Below, piece after piece: positions 1-7,664 of a stretch of 64,000 bases of DNA (positions are counted from its first letter, which is position 1; each line of letters begins with the position of its first letter). Source of the stretch: Pseudomonas sp. GM41(2012) (GTDB taxonomy: Bacteria > Pseudomonadota > Gammaproteobacteria > Pseudomonadales > Pseudomonadaceae). Position numbers and translations under genes: made by a program. The notes under the pieces were generated by a model that had not been told where the DNA came from, did not search any database, and was given only the letters and a program-made list of their open reading frames with translations. Location: NCBI RefSeq assembly GCF_000282315.2, contig NZ_AKJN02000008.1, forward strand, positions 950,929 to 1,014,928, given 5' to 3'.

Positions 1-548
1 GTTTCGACGCCGTATTACGGGCGGCGGACGTGATCATCTGTCAGCTGGAAGTCCCGGATGCCACAGTCGGTCATGCGCTCAAGCGCGGCCGTGAGTTGGG
101 CAAGACCGTGATCCTCAACCCGGCGCCGGCCAGCCGCCCACTGCCGGCGGACTGGTACGCGTCCATCGATTACCTGATTCCCAACGAAAGCGAGGCCGCG
201 GCGCTGAGTGGTTTGCCAGTGGATTCTCTGGCTTCTGCCGAAACCGCTGCGGCCCGGTTGATCTCCTTGGGCGCCGGCAAGGTCATCATCACCCTCGGTG
301 CTCAAGGTTCGCTGTTTGCCAACGGCAAAGGCTTCGAGCACTTCCCTGCGCCGAAGGTGAAAGCTGTCGATACCACGGCGGCTGGCGACACCTTCGTCGG
401 TGGTTTCGCCGCCGCGCTGGCGGCCGGCAAAAGCGAAGCCGACGCGATCCGTTTCGGCCAGGTCGCCGCGGCGCTGTCGGTGACCCGCGCTGGCGCGCAA
501 CCCTCGATTCCCACCTTGTCCGACGTACAGGCCTTTAAAGCATCATGA
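1..548 (+). CDS. rbsK: Ribokinase, C-terminal part (5' end outside window)
   Basis: Phosphorylates D-ribose to ribose-5-phosphate in the cytoplasm. The reading frame is open from position 3, so the gene begins upstream of the window. The PfkB-family signature near the C-terminus is clear (AAGDTFVGG, with the catalytic Asp in AGD), as is the upstream NESE motif around positions 184-195 that is typical of ribokinases. The stop overlaps the rbsD start (ATGA at 545-548), which indicates translational coupling in a ribose operon. Identity as ribokinase rather than another PfkB sugar kinase rests mainly on the adjacent rbsD. Confidence 0.93.
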   Translation, partial: FDAVLRAADVIICQLEVPDATVGHALKRGRELGKTVILNPAPASRPLPADWYASIDYLIPNESEAAALSGLPVDSLASAETAAARLISLGAGKVIITLGAQGSLFANGKGFEHFPAPKVKAVDTTAAGDTFVGGFAAALAAGKSEADAIRFGQVAAALSVTRAGAQPSIPTLSDVQAFKAS

Positions 549-949
549 AAAAGACACCTTTGCTCAACGTCGCGTTGTCGCGGCTGATCGCTTCCCTGGG
601 TCATGGCGACATCGTGGTGATCGGAGATGCAGGTTTGCCGGTGCCACCTGGCGTTGAACTGATCGACCTGGCCCTGACCCACGGTATCCCGGATTTCATC
701 AGCACGTTGAAGGTTGTGCTCAGCGAAATGCAGGTCGAGAGCCATGTATTGGCCCAGGAGATCCTGGACAAAAAGCCTTTGGCATTGGCGGCGCTCGATG
801 AGCTGAATGCCGAAGGTGCGTTGGGTCGGCGTGAGCTGCTCAGTCATGACCAATTCAAAGTCCTCAGCCGACAGGCACGGGCGATTGTTCGTACAGGCGA
901 ATGTCAGCCCTACTGCAACATCGTGCTGGTGGCAGGGGTTACGTTCTAA
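545..949 (+). CDS. rbsD: D-ribose pyranase
   Basis: Interconverts the pyranose and furanose forms of ribose so that ribokinase can use it. The 134-aa protein has the family N-terminus with the catalytic His in LGHGD and the following GDAGLPVP stretch, and ends in the conserved region ECQPYCNIVLVAGV. The length is normal for RbsD. The ATG overlaps the rbsK stop by 4 nt, so the two are co-transcribed and probably translationally coupled. The next gene starts 43 nt downstream. Confidence 0.96.
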   Translation: MKKTPLLNVALSRLIASLGHGDIVVIGDAGLPVPPGVELIDLALTHGIPDFISTLKVVLSEMQVESHVLAQEILDKKPLALAALDELNAEGALGRRELLSHDQFKVLSRQARAIVRTGECQPYCNIVLVAGVTF

Positions 950-992
950 CTCGCTGTTGTCTTTCTGTTGTCCCTCGCACAAGGAGTGCGCT

Positions 993-2021
993 ATGCACCG
1001 CTATGCTCAGAAACTGCACCACCTGCTCCGGAGTCTGCTGCTTTTGTCCCTGATTACCGCAACAAGCGCCCAAGCGGCGGAAAAGATCGACTTGATCATC
1101 GACACCGACCCGGGTGCCGATGACGTGGTTGCCTTGCTGTTTGCTCTGGCATCGCCGCAAGAGTTGAACATTCGTGCGCTGACCACCGTCGCCGGCAACG
1201 TGCGTCTGGACAAGACGTCGCGTAATGCGCGGCTGGCCCGCGAGTGGGCAGGGCGCGAGGAAGTGCCGGTCTACGCCGGCGCTCCGAAGCCGCTGATGCG
1301 CACGCCGATCTATGCCGAGGACATCCATGGCAAGGAAGGACTGTCGGGTGTCACCGTGCATGAGCCGAAAAAAGGCCTGGCCCAAGGCAATGCAGTCAAC
1401 TACCTGATCGACACCTTGAAAGCCGCCAAGCCCCACAGCATCACCATCGCCATGCTCGGTCCACAGACCAACCTGGCCCTGGCGCTGATCCAGGAACCTG
1501 AGATTGTTCAGGGCATCAAGGAGGTGGTGATCATGGGCGGGGCGCACTTCAACGGTGGCAACATTACCCCGGTGGCTGAGTTCAACCTGTTCGCCGACCC
1601 GCAGGCTGCGGAAGTGGTGTTGAAAAGCGGCGTGAAGCTGACCTACCTGCCGCTGGACGTGACCCACAAGATCCTCACCAGCGAAGCGCGCCTGAAGCAG
1701 ATCGCAGCGATCAACAACAATGCCAGCAAGCTGGTGGGCGATATTCTCAATGAATACGTCAAAGGCGACATGGAGCACTACGGCATTCCGGGTGGCCCGG
1801 TGCATGACGCGACGGTCATCGCCTACCTGCTCAAGCCTGAGTTGTTCACCGGTCGTTCGGTCAATGTGGTGGTTGATAGCCGCGAAGGCCCTACGTTCGG
1901 CCAAACCATCGTCGACTGGTATGACGGCCTGAAAGCGCCGAAGAACGCTTTCTGGGTGGAAAGCGGCGACGCCCAAGGCTTCTTTGACCTGCTGACCGAG
2001 CGTCTGGCTCGTCTGAAGTAA
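993..2021 (+). CDS. Exported inosine/uridine-type nucleoside hydrolase
   Basis: Hydrolyses the N-glycosidic bond of ribonucleosides to give free base and ribose. The N-terminal Ca-binding motif DTDPGADDVVAL is intact, and the LGPQTNLAL and MGGAHFNGGN regions of the IunH family follow. The ATG at 993 is chosen because AAGGAG lies at 981-986 and the first ~25 residues form a signal peptide (basic residues, a run of Leu, then AQAA). An upstream in-frame extension to 807 would overlap rbsD and is rejected. Export plus position behind rbsK-rbsD implies that periplasmic nucleosides are cut and the ribose enters the rbs pathway. It is 342 aa. Confidence 0.92.
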   Translation: MHRYAQKLHHLLRSLLLLSLITATSAQAAEKIDLIIDTDPGADDVVALLFALASPQELNIRALTTVAGNVRLDKTSRNARLAREWAGREEVPVYAGAPKPLMRTPIYAEDIHGKEGLSGVTVHEPKKGLAQGNAVNYLIDTLKAAKPHSITIAMLGPQTNLALALIQEPEIVQGIKEVVIMGGAHFNGGNITPVAEFNLFADPQAAEVVLKSGVKLTYLPLDVTHKILTSEARLKQIAAINNNASKLVGDILNEYVKGDMEHYGIPGGPVHDATVIAYLLKPELFTGRSVNVVVDSREGPTFGQTIVDWYDGLKAPKNAFWVESGDAQGFFDLLTERLARLK

Positions 2022-2030
2022 GCCATAGAT

Positions 2031-2056
2031 CCGCAGGTGCCAGCCTGCGGGTTTTA
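2031..2056 (+). terminator. Rho-independent terminator of the ribose operon
   Basis: A perfect 7-bp stem (CCGCAGG at 2031-2037, CCTGCGG at 2044-2050) is followed by GTTTTACGTTT, 10 nt after the nucleoside hydrolase stop. Confidence 0.85.
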
Positions 2057-2059
2057 CGT

Positions 2060-2266
2060 TTACTCGCTATCTATCAGGCCAATATAGTCGGTAGGGTACT
2101 TCTCGAATATCTGTGCGATGAATATCTGGGCGGCTTGCGTCCCCAGTTCCTTGACCAATAAATCGATACCAATGATTGCCAACTCTTCCGGGCTGCCCGG
2201 GCTGTAAGAGCTGTGGCCCTGTGGCCACTTGGCTTTGATGTCGGCGTCGATACTTACGGTGGTCAT
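2060..2266 (-). CDS. Small hypothetical protein (68 aa)
   Basis: The family is not recognised. The ATG at 2266 gives a soluble acidic 68-aa protein with a predicted amphipathic helix in its centre (EELAIIGIDLLVKELG). Longer forms reaching 2488 exist but run into the divergent gene at 2399 and lose protein-like composition. The ribosome binding site is weak. It converges on the terminator at 2031-2056. Confidence 0.55.
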   Translation of the reverse strand: MTTVSIDADIKAKWPQGHSSYSPGSPEELAIIGIDLLVKELGTQAAQIFIAQIFEKYPTDYIGLIDSE

Positions 2267-2398
2267 GATGGCGCTCGTGAAGTCGGGAAAGTCTGAGTGT
2301 CGAGTTAACCATTTTGCGCGGCTTTTGGCACTCCGACTTAGGCATGAGGGGAGGGCTATGCGACACTTGGTCTTTGATGATTTTTCAAGGACTGTGCT

Positions 2399-2704
2399 GT
2401 GCAGATCGATTTGAACACTCCTGACGGCTTGACCCTTGAGGCGGTGCGTCAGCTGCTGGCCTCTGCCAGCGACGATGAGCACACTCAATTGCGAGTCACC
2501 AAGGGCGGCATCGCCTACATTTCGTCAGGCGTTGTGGGCGGTACTGATATCAGCGGACTGTTGTTTCGTCTGGAGACGTGGGCCAAGGGTTCCGGTTATG
2601 TCGGATTGGTCGCGGCCAGTGACGAGGTCTGGGTCATGCAGATTTTCAATGCGCTGAAAGAGAACTGGCCGAATCCGCCGTTCGACTACATTGATGTCTA
2701 TTGA
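2399..2704 (+). CDS. Hypothetical protein, GTG start (101 aa)
   Basis: Function is not recognised. The GTG at 2399 is preceded by AAGGA (2387-2391). The protein is acidic and soluble, with no signal peptide, and ends in a Trp/Pro-rich segment (WPNPPFDYIDVY). It is divergent from the small gene at 2060-2266 with about 130 bp between the two starts. Confidence 0.7.
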   Translation: MQIDLNTPDGLTLEAVRQLLASASDDEHTQLRVTKGGIAYISSGVVGGTDISGLLFRLETWAKGSGYVGLVAASDEVWVMQIFNALKENWPNPPFDYIDVY

Positions 2705-2870
2705 GCGCTGTTCATATTCAGTCACGATTGAGTGGTAAACGGCAGGGCGATGCTCAGGCAAACTCGCCGCGTGTCCGAATAGAGGGCAGGGTGCTAGTGC
2801 TCCCTGTGAAACCAAACGCCAGATTGGCGGTCGCACGATCTCAGCTTAACTATTGAAAAAAGGAGGCTTC

Positions 2871-3191
2871 ATGCCTTGGAAGCTCGCGTCATTGGGTACT
2901 TTGTTGGCCGTTGCCATGCTGGCCGGTTGCAGCACTACCTCCACCGAGTCGACAACAGATCCTGTCACGACGACTGATACGGGTCACAGCCGTTGTGAGG
3001 CAAAGGCTGCCGAATTCACCATTGGCAAAAAGGCTTCGCCTGAACTGCTGGAGCAGGCGCGTACTCGCGCAGGCGCGCAGAATGCACGGTTCCTCTTGCC
3101 TACCGACATGGTGACCCTGGAGTACCGTTCCGATCGTCTGAACCTGAACACCGATGCCAATCGGATCGTCACCCGCGTCAACTGCGGCTGA
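2871..3191 (+). CDS. I78-family peptidase inhibitor-like lipoprotein
   Basis: The N-terminus is a lipoprotein signal with lipobox LAGC, so the mature protein is anchored at the envelope. After a Ser/Thr-rich linker, the C-terminal ~65 residues match the Inhibitor_I78 pattern: Cys, a GKKASPE segment, ARTRAGA, then VTLEYRSDRLN and a terminal RVNCG, with two Cys likely forming a disulfide. Family members inhibit serine peptidases such as elastase. The ATG at 2871 is chosen because AGGAGG at 2861-2866 precedes it. A monocistronic gene with its own terminator. Confidence 0.85.
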   Translation: MPWKLASLGTLLAVAMLAGCSTTSTESTTDPVTTTDTGHSRCEAKAAEFTIGKKASPELLEQARTRAGAQNARFLLPTDMVTLEYRSDRLNLNTDANRIVTRVNCG

Positions 3192-3216
3192 TCGCTCAGA
3201 CGTTTGTTTCGCCCAT

Positions 3217-3249
3217 AAAAAACCCCGTCACATGGACGGGGTTTTTTTA
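3217..3249. terminator. Bidirectional terminator
   Basis: Stem CCCCGTC (3223-3229) / GACGGGG (3235-3241) with A-runs on the left and T-runs on the right. It can end transcription of the I78 gene (+) and of the cold shock gene (-). Confidence 0.9.
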
Positions 3250-3262
3250 GTGCGGCTGAAAA

Positions 3263-3475
3263 TTACTCAGCGCGGACTTGTGCAGCTTGCATACCCTTTT
3301 GGCCTTTCTCAGCCACGAAGGAAACGGTCTGGCCTTCTTTCAGGCTTTTGAAACCGTCGCTTTCGATAGCTTTGAAGTGTACGAACAGGTCGTCACCGCC
3401 ACCTTGAGGAGTGATGAAGCCGAAGCCTTTTTCATCGTTGAACCATTTAACGGTGCCGGTTTGGCGATTAGACAT
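3263..3475 (-). CDS. Cold shock domain protein (CspA/CapB family)
   Basis: A 70-aa OB-fold nucleic-acid chaperone that binds single-stranded RNA and DNA. Both RNP motifs are present (KGFGFI and LFVHF), together with the family start GTVKWFN. The ATG at 3475 has GGAG just upstream on the minus strand; a longer 91-aa reading lacks support. The gap of 290 bp to the next minus-strand gene suggests a long 5' leader, common for csp genes, containing a 9-bp dyad at 3628-3656. Confidence 0.96.
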   Translation of the reverse strand: MSNRQTGTVKWFNDEKGFGFITPQGGGDDLFVHFKAIESDGFKSLKEGQTVSFVAEKGQKGMQAAQVRAE

Positions 3476-3627
3476 GGTGTATCTCCAAGAAACATATATT
3501 TTCAGTAGTGCTGTGCTGCTCAGGCCAACTGGGCACACCGGGGTATCATAGTCGAAATGTTCGCTTTGGGAGCCCCCCGGACGTGCTGTTTGCCCTGCAG
3601 TCGCGTTCTGTTTGCTGCTTGATGTAG

Positions 3628-3656
3628 CTGAAAGCCCCGTTTTACAAGGCTTTCAG
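3628..3656. promoter_or_regulatory. 9-bp inverted repeat upstream of the cold shock gene
   Basis: CTGAAAGCC (3628-3636) and GGCTTTCAG (3648-3656) are perfect arms around an 11-nt loop. It lies 153 bp upstream of the csp start and could be a leader hairpin or an operator. No T-run follows on the minus strand, so it is not an intrinsic terminator there. Confidence 0.45.
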
Positions 3657-3765
3657 CCGAAAGTAAAGACGATAAAAAAACCTGTAAAACCTGCATAAAT
3701 TGTACGAAAAAGCTCAAAACCATCACTTTTTATCAGCGTTGATCCGAGTCAAAAGGACTTTTTTC

Positions 3766-4068
3766 TCACTTTTTCGCCGGTACATTGGCCTTGCATTTGG
3801 CTATCTGCTCCAGTGCTTTCTGCTGCAATTGCGGGGTGGCCTTGTTGTCCATCAGCGATTGGATATCTGCCGCCGGGTAAGACTTTATCGAATCAGCGCC
3901 GCAAGCGCAGTGAGCCTTCGCTGCTGCAGCACCGATCTGCGGAGTGGCTGCCTGAGTGCACTGAGCCATGTATTTCTCGCGTTCGCCCTTCGGCCAATCG
4001 GCATGGGCGGCCAGTGGCAGCAGCAAAACGATGGGGGCGACGACTGCGAATAAACGTTTCAGATGCAT
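3766..4068 (-). CDS. Small periplasmic protein of unknown function
   Basis: A 100-aa protein with a clear Sec signal peptide (MHLKRLF, hydrophobic stretch, LAAHA cleavage). The mature ~75 residues carry four Cys (QCTQ, HCACG, KCK), which suggests two disulfides. The ATG at 4068 has AAGGAG upstream; an in-frame Met 8 codons earlier is less well placed. No enzymatic motif is seen. Confidence 0.75.
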   Translation of the reverse strand: MHLKRLFAVVAPIVLLLPLAAHADWPKGEREKYMAQCTQAATPQIGAAAAKAHCACGADSIKSYPAADIQSLMDNKATPQLQQKALEQIAKCKANVPAKK

Positions 4069-4092
4069 GCTGGGATGCTCCTTGTGGGTCAA

Positions 4093-4442
4093 TGTCTTGT
4101 TATCTGAGGGGTAAAGCAGGGTTCTAGTTCAGCACTCTGGCATAAAATTGCCCGATTTGCCCCAGGACAAAGCCTCGGTGCATCGATGACCGTTCATCTG
4201 TGCTAGCATGCCTCGCTCGGGCGTTTGCAGGCTCCGGATGACCTTCAGTCCCGGTAGCGGCAAATGTGCGAATAACCCTGATTTGAATCCCAGTCACTCT
4301 GGTTCGGTTTTCCGGTTGGCCGCAAGGCTCCTGCCGCTGTAAGGCAGGCGTTCGTCATTGAATGGCCTGGATCGGATCTTGTACTGGCTCATCCCAACCC
4401 ACGTGACCTTTGGTAGGGGTCACCACTAGGAGAGGAGGCGCC
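4093..4442 (+). promoter_or_regulatory. thrS upstream region with leader hairpins
   Basis: A 350-bp gap without a gene. It probably contains the thrS promoter and a long leader. Two stem-loops are visible: CCTGCC/GGCAGG around 4331-4349, and GTGACC (4403-4408)/GGTCAC (4418-4423), whose right arm ends 4 nt before the AGGAGAGGAGG Shine-Dalgarno at 4428-4438. In E. coli, ThrRS represses its own mRNA by binding tRNA-like leader stems. Whether this leader acts the same way is inference. Confidence 0.5.
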
Positions 4443-6365
4443 ATGCCAACTATTACTCTTCCCGACGGCAGTCAACGTTCATTCGATCACCCGGTATCCG
4501 TAGCCGAGGTCGCCGCATCCATTGGTGCAGGTCTGGCCAAAGCCACCGTGGCCGGCAAAGTCGATGGCAAGCTGGTCGACGCCAGCGACATCATCGGCAG
4601 CGACGCTACGCTGCAAATCATTACGCCAAAGGATGAAGAGGGGCTGGAGATCATTCGCCACTCTTGCGCCCACCTGGTTGGCCATGCGGTCAAGCAGCTG
4701 TACCCGACGGCCAAGATGGTCATCGGTCCGGTCATCGACGAAGGCTTCTATTACGACATCGCCTTCGAACGTCCTTTCACTCCGGACGACCTGGCTGCCA
4801 TTGAACAGCGCATGCAGCAGCTGATCGAAAAAGATTACGACGTGATCAAGAAAGTCACTCCGCGCGCCGAAGTGATCGAAGTGTTCAAGGCCCGCGGCGA
4901 AGACTACAAGCTGCGCCTGGTCGAAGACATGCCGAACGAACAGGCCATGGGTCTGTACTATCACGAAGAATACGTCGACATGTGCCGCGGTCCGCACGTG
5001 CCGAACACGCGCTTCCTGAAATCCTTCAAGCTGACCAAGTTGTCCGGCGCCTACTGGCGTGGCGATGCCAAGAACGAGCAATTGCAGCGCGTTTACGGCA
5101 CGGCATGGGCAGACAAGAAGCAGCTGGCGGCTTACATCCAGCGCATCGAAGAAGCCGAGAAGCGCGATCACCGCAAGATCGGCAAGCGTCTGGGCCTGTT
5201 CCACACCCAGGAAGAGTCGCCGGGTATGGTGTTCTGGCACCCGAACGGCTGGACTCTGTACCAGGTGCTCGAGCAGTACATGCGCAAGGTTCAGCGCGAC
5301 AACGGCTACCTGGAGATCAAAACTCCGCAGGTCGTTGACCGCAGCCTGTGGGAGAAGTCCGGGCATTGGGCCAACTACGCCGACAACATGTTCACCACGC
5401 AGTCGGAAAACCGCGACTACGCCATCAAGCCGATGAACTGCCCTTGCCACGTGCAAGTGTTCAACCAAGGCCTGAAAAGCTACCGTGAGTTGCCAATGCG
5501 CCTGGCCGAATTCGGTGCTTGCCATCGTAATGAGCCATCGGGTGCACTGCACGGCATCATGCGTGTGCGTGCGTTCACTCAGGACGACGCCCACATCTTC
5601 TGCACTGAAGAGCAGATGCAGGCTGAATCCGCTGCGTTCATCAAGCTGACCATGGACGTTTATGCCGACTTCGGCTTCAAAGACGTCGAGATGAAGCTGT
5701 CCACTCGTCCGGAAAAACGCGTCGGTTCCGACGAGCTGTGGGATCGCGCCGAAGCGGCCCTGGCTGCAGCCCTTGATAGCGCTGGCCTGCCGTACGATCT
5801 GCAGCCGGGCGAGGGTGCGTTCTACGGTCCGAAGATCGAGTTCTCGCTGAAAGATTGCCTTGGCCGCGTCTGGCAGTGTGGTACCCTTCAGCTCGATTTT
5901 AACCTGCCTGTCCGTCTGGGAGCCGAATACGTCTCTGAAGACAACAGTCGCAAGCACCCGGTTATGTTGCACCGGGCGATCCTTGGCTCCTTCGAACGTT
6001 TCGTCGGAATCCTGATCGAGCACTACGAGGGTGCATTCCCCGCGTGGCTGGCTCCGACCCAGGCAGTGATCATGAATATCACTGATAAACAGGCTGATTT
6101 CGCCGCTGAGGTTGAAAAAACTCTCAACGAAAGCGGATTTCGTGCCAAGTCTGACTTGAGAAATGAAAAGATCGGCTTTAAAATCCGCGAGCATACTTTG
6201 CTCAAGGTTCCTTATCTCTTGGTTATCGGAGATCGGGAAGTCGAGATGCAGACTGTCGCTGTGCGTACTCGTGAAGGTGCTGACCTGGGCTCGATGCCCG
6301 TCGCCCAGTTCGCCGAGTTCCTCGCTCAAGCGGTTTCCCGGCGTGGTCGCCCAGATTCGGAGTAA
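4443..6365 (+). CDS. thrS: Threonyl-tRNA synthetase
   Basis: Charges tRNA-Thr; class II synthetase of 640 aa. Domains in order: N-terminal TGS (residues ~1-62), the editing domain with the HSCAHLVGHAVK zinc/catalytic motif, the class II core with motif 2 (FGACHRNEPSGALHG), zinc-binding NCPCHVQVF, and the C-terminal anticodon-binding domain (QAVIMNITDKQ onwards). The ATG at 4443 has a very strong ribosome binding site (AGGAGAGGAGG); the upstream extension to 4410 is rejected. Its stop codon overlaps the infC start. Confidence 0.99.
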   Translation: MPTITLPDGSQRSFDHPVSVAEVAASIGAGLAKATVAGKVDGKLVDASDIIGSDATLQIITPKDEEGLEIIRHSCAHLVGHAVKQLYPTAKMVIGPVIDEGFYYDIAFERPFTPDDLAAIEQRMQQLIEKDYDVIKKVTPRAEVIEVFKARGEDYKLRLVEDMPNEQAMGLYYHEEYVDMCRGPHVPNTRFLKSFKLTKLSGAYWRGDAKNEQLQRVYGTAWADKKQLAAYIQRIEEAEKRDHRKIGKRLGLFHTQEESPGMVFWHPNGWTLYQVLEQYMRKVQRDNGYLEIKTPQVVDRSLWEKSGHWANYADNMFTTQSENRDYAIKPMNCPCHVQVFNQGLKSYRELPMRLAEFGACHRNEPSGALHGIMRVRAFTQDDAHIFCTEEQMQAESAAFIKLTMDVYADFGFKDVEMKLSTRPEKRVGSDELWDRAEAALAAALDSAGLPYDLQPGEGAFYGPKIEFSLKDCLGRVWQCGTLQLDFNLPVRLGAEYVSEDNSRKHPVMLHRAILGSFERFVGILIEHYEGAFPAWLAPTQAVIMNITDKQADFAAEVEKTLNESGFRAKSDLRNEKIGFKIREHTLLKVPYLLVIGDREVEMQTVAVRTREGADLGSMPVAQFAEFLAQAVSRRGRPDSE

Positions 6366-6916
6366 TTACTATTAAGCGTGAAATGAGACAAGATAAACGA
6401 GCTGCACCGAAGGCCCCGATCAACGAGAATATCTCGGCACGCGAGGTTCGGTTAATTGGGGCTGAAGGTGAACAGCTTGGGATTGTGTCAATTGAAGACG
6501 CGCTTCTTAAGGCTGAAGAGGCCAAACTGGATCTGGTGGAAATTTCCGCCGATGCAGTACCCCCTGTTTGCAAACTGATGGACTACGGCAAATCGATCTT
6601 CGAAAAGAAGAAGCAGATTGCCGCGGCCAAGAAAAACCAGAAGCAGATTCAGGTTAAAGAAATCAAGTTTCGTCCAGGGACGGAGGAAGGGGATTACCAG
6701 GTAAAACTGCGCAACCTGGTACGTTTCCTGAGTGATGGGGACAGGGCCAAGGTATCCTTGCGATTCCGCGGCCGTGAGATGGCCCACCAGGAGCTGGGGA
6801 TGGAACTCCTCAAGCGAGTTGAAGGTGACTTGCTCGAGTACGGTTCGGTCGAACAGCATCCTAAGATGGAAGGACGCCAACTGATCATGGTCATCGCCCC
6901 GAAAAAGAAGAAGTAA
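6365..6916 (+). CDS. infC: Translation initiation factor IF-3 (ATT start)
   Basis: Binds the 30S subunit, prevents subunit joining and proofreads start codons. Choosing the rare ATT at 6365-6367 gives the known Pseudomonas N-terminus (M)TIKREMRQDKRA and a 183-aa protein; the first ATG at 6383 would remove six conserved residues. AUU starts in infC are known in gammaproteobacteria and let IF-3 repress its own translation. The start overlaps the last base of the thrS TAA. The N- and C-terminal IF3 domains are complete, ending in KKKK. Confidence 0.96.
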   Translation: MTIKREMRQDKRAAPKAPINENISAREVRLIGAEGEQLGIVSIEDALLKAEEAKLDLVEISADAVPPVCKLMDYGKSIFEKKKQIAAAKKNQKQIQVKEIKFRPGTEEGDYQVKLRNLVRFLSDGDRAKVSLRFRGREMAHQELGMELLKRVEGDLLEYGSVEQHPKMEGRQLIMVIAPKKKK

Positions 6917-6976
6917 TCAATAGGGCACGGCAGGCCTTCTGATTATGTTTATCAACTGAATGCGGAGTATCCGAAC

Positions 6977-7171
6977 ATGCCAAAAATGAAAACTAAAAGT
7001 GGTGCTGCTAAGCGGTTTCTGAAAACTGCTAACGGTATCAAGCACAAGCACGCTTTCAAGAGCCACATCCTGACTAAAATGTCGACCAAGCGTAAGCGTC
7101 AACTGCGCGGTAGCAGCTTGCTGGCACCGTGTGACGTGGCAAAAGTCGAGCGCATGCTGCGCCTTCGTTAA
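6977..7171 (+). CDS. rpmI: 50S ribosomal protein L35
   Basis: A 64-aa basic protein with the L35 start PKMKTKSGAAKRF and the STKRKRQLRG segment. It lies between infC and rplT as in most bacteria. The 60-bp infC-rpmI spacer is where L20-dependent control sites lie in E. coli; no such structure was assigned here. Confidence 0.98.
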   Translation: MPKMKTKSGAAKRFLKTANGIKHKHAFKSHILTKMSTKRKRQLRGSSLLAPCDVAKVERMLRLR

Positions 7172-7198
7172 TTTAGTCAAGAATAGAGGAAGTAACTC

Positions 7199-7555
7199 AT
7201 GGCTCGTGTAAAGCGTGGCGTCATTGCCCGTAAACGTCACAAAAAAATTCTGAAACTTGCTAAAGGCTACTACGGCGCTCGCTCGCGCGTATTCCGTGTT
7301 GCCAAGCAAGCGGTAATCAAGGCAGGCCAATACGCCTACCGTGACCGTCGTCAGAAAAAACGTCAGTTCCGCGCTCTGTGGATCGCTCGTATCAACGCTG
7401 GTGCACGTATTAACGGTCTGTCCTACAGCCGTTTCATCGCCGGCCTGAAAAAAGCGTCCATCGAGATCGACCGTAAGGTTCTGGCTGATCTGGCAGTGAA
7501 CGAAAAAGCGGCGTTTGCTGCGATTGTCGAGAAAGCTAAAGCCACCTTGGCTTAA
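7199..7555 (+). CDS. rplT: 50S ribosomal protein L20
   Basis: A 118-aa, highly basic 23S rRNA-binding protein needed early in 50S assembly, and known as a repressor of the rpmI-rplT mRNA. The conserved regions RVKRGVIARKRHKKILK and LWIARINAGAR are intact. It starts 28 nt after rpmI with AGAGGAAG as ribosome binding site, and is followed by a strong hairpin before pheS. Confidence 0.98.
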   Translation: MARVKRGVIARKRHKKILKLAKGYYGARSRVFRVAKQAVIKAGQYAYRDRRQKKRQFRALWIARINAGARINGLSYSRFIAGLKKASIEIDRKVLADLAVNEKAAFAAIVEKAKATLA

Positions 7556-7610
7556 GTACCCCCGACAGTCACCCGGCCTCACCTCTGTGGGGTCAGGTGT
7601 TAAACGTCAT

Positions 7611-7650
7611 AAATAGGGGAAGAGCCTTCAAGCTCTTCCCCTATTTTGTA
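7611..7650 (+). terminator. Perfect 15-bp hairpin between rplT and pheS
   Basis: Arms at 7611-7625 and 7632-7646 are perfectly complementary, with loop CTTCAA. The right arm ends in TATTTTG. It has the form of an intrinsic terminator and sits 18 nt before the pheS start, so it should reduce read-through from the infC operon or act as an attenuator for pheST. No Phe-rich leader peptide is visible upstream. Confidence 0.85.
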
Positions 7651-7664
7651 TCTGGAGTCTGTAC

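Noticed and set aside
3766..4068. Cytochrome c-like protein because of HCACG
   Set aside because: There is no CxxCH haem motif; the Cys pattern fits disulfides.
4479..6329. 616-codon ORF opposite thrS
   Set aside because: It mirrors the thrS codons on the other strand and has no start context; thrS is certain.
7556..7610. pheM-like leader peptide before pheS
   Set aside because: No short ORF with Phe codons exists in this stretch.
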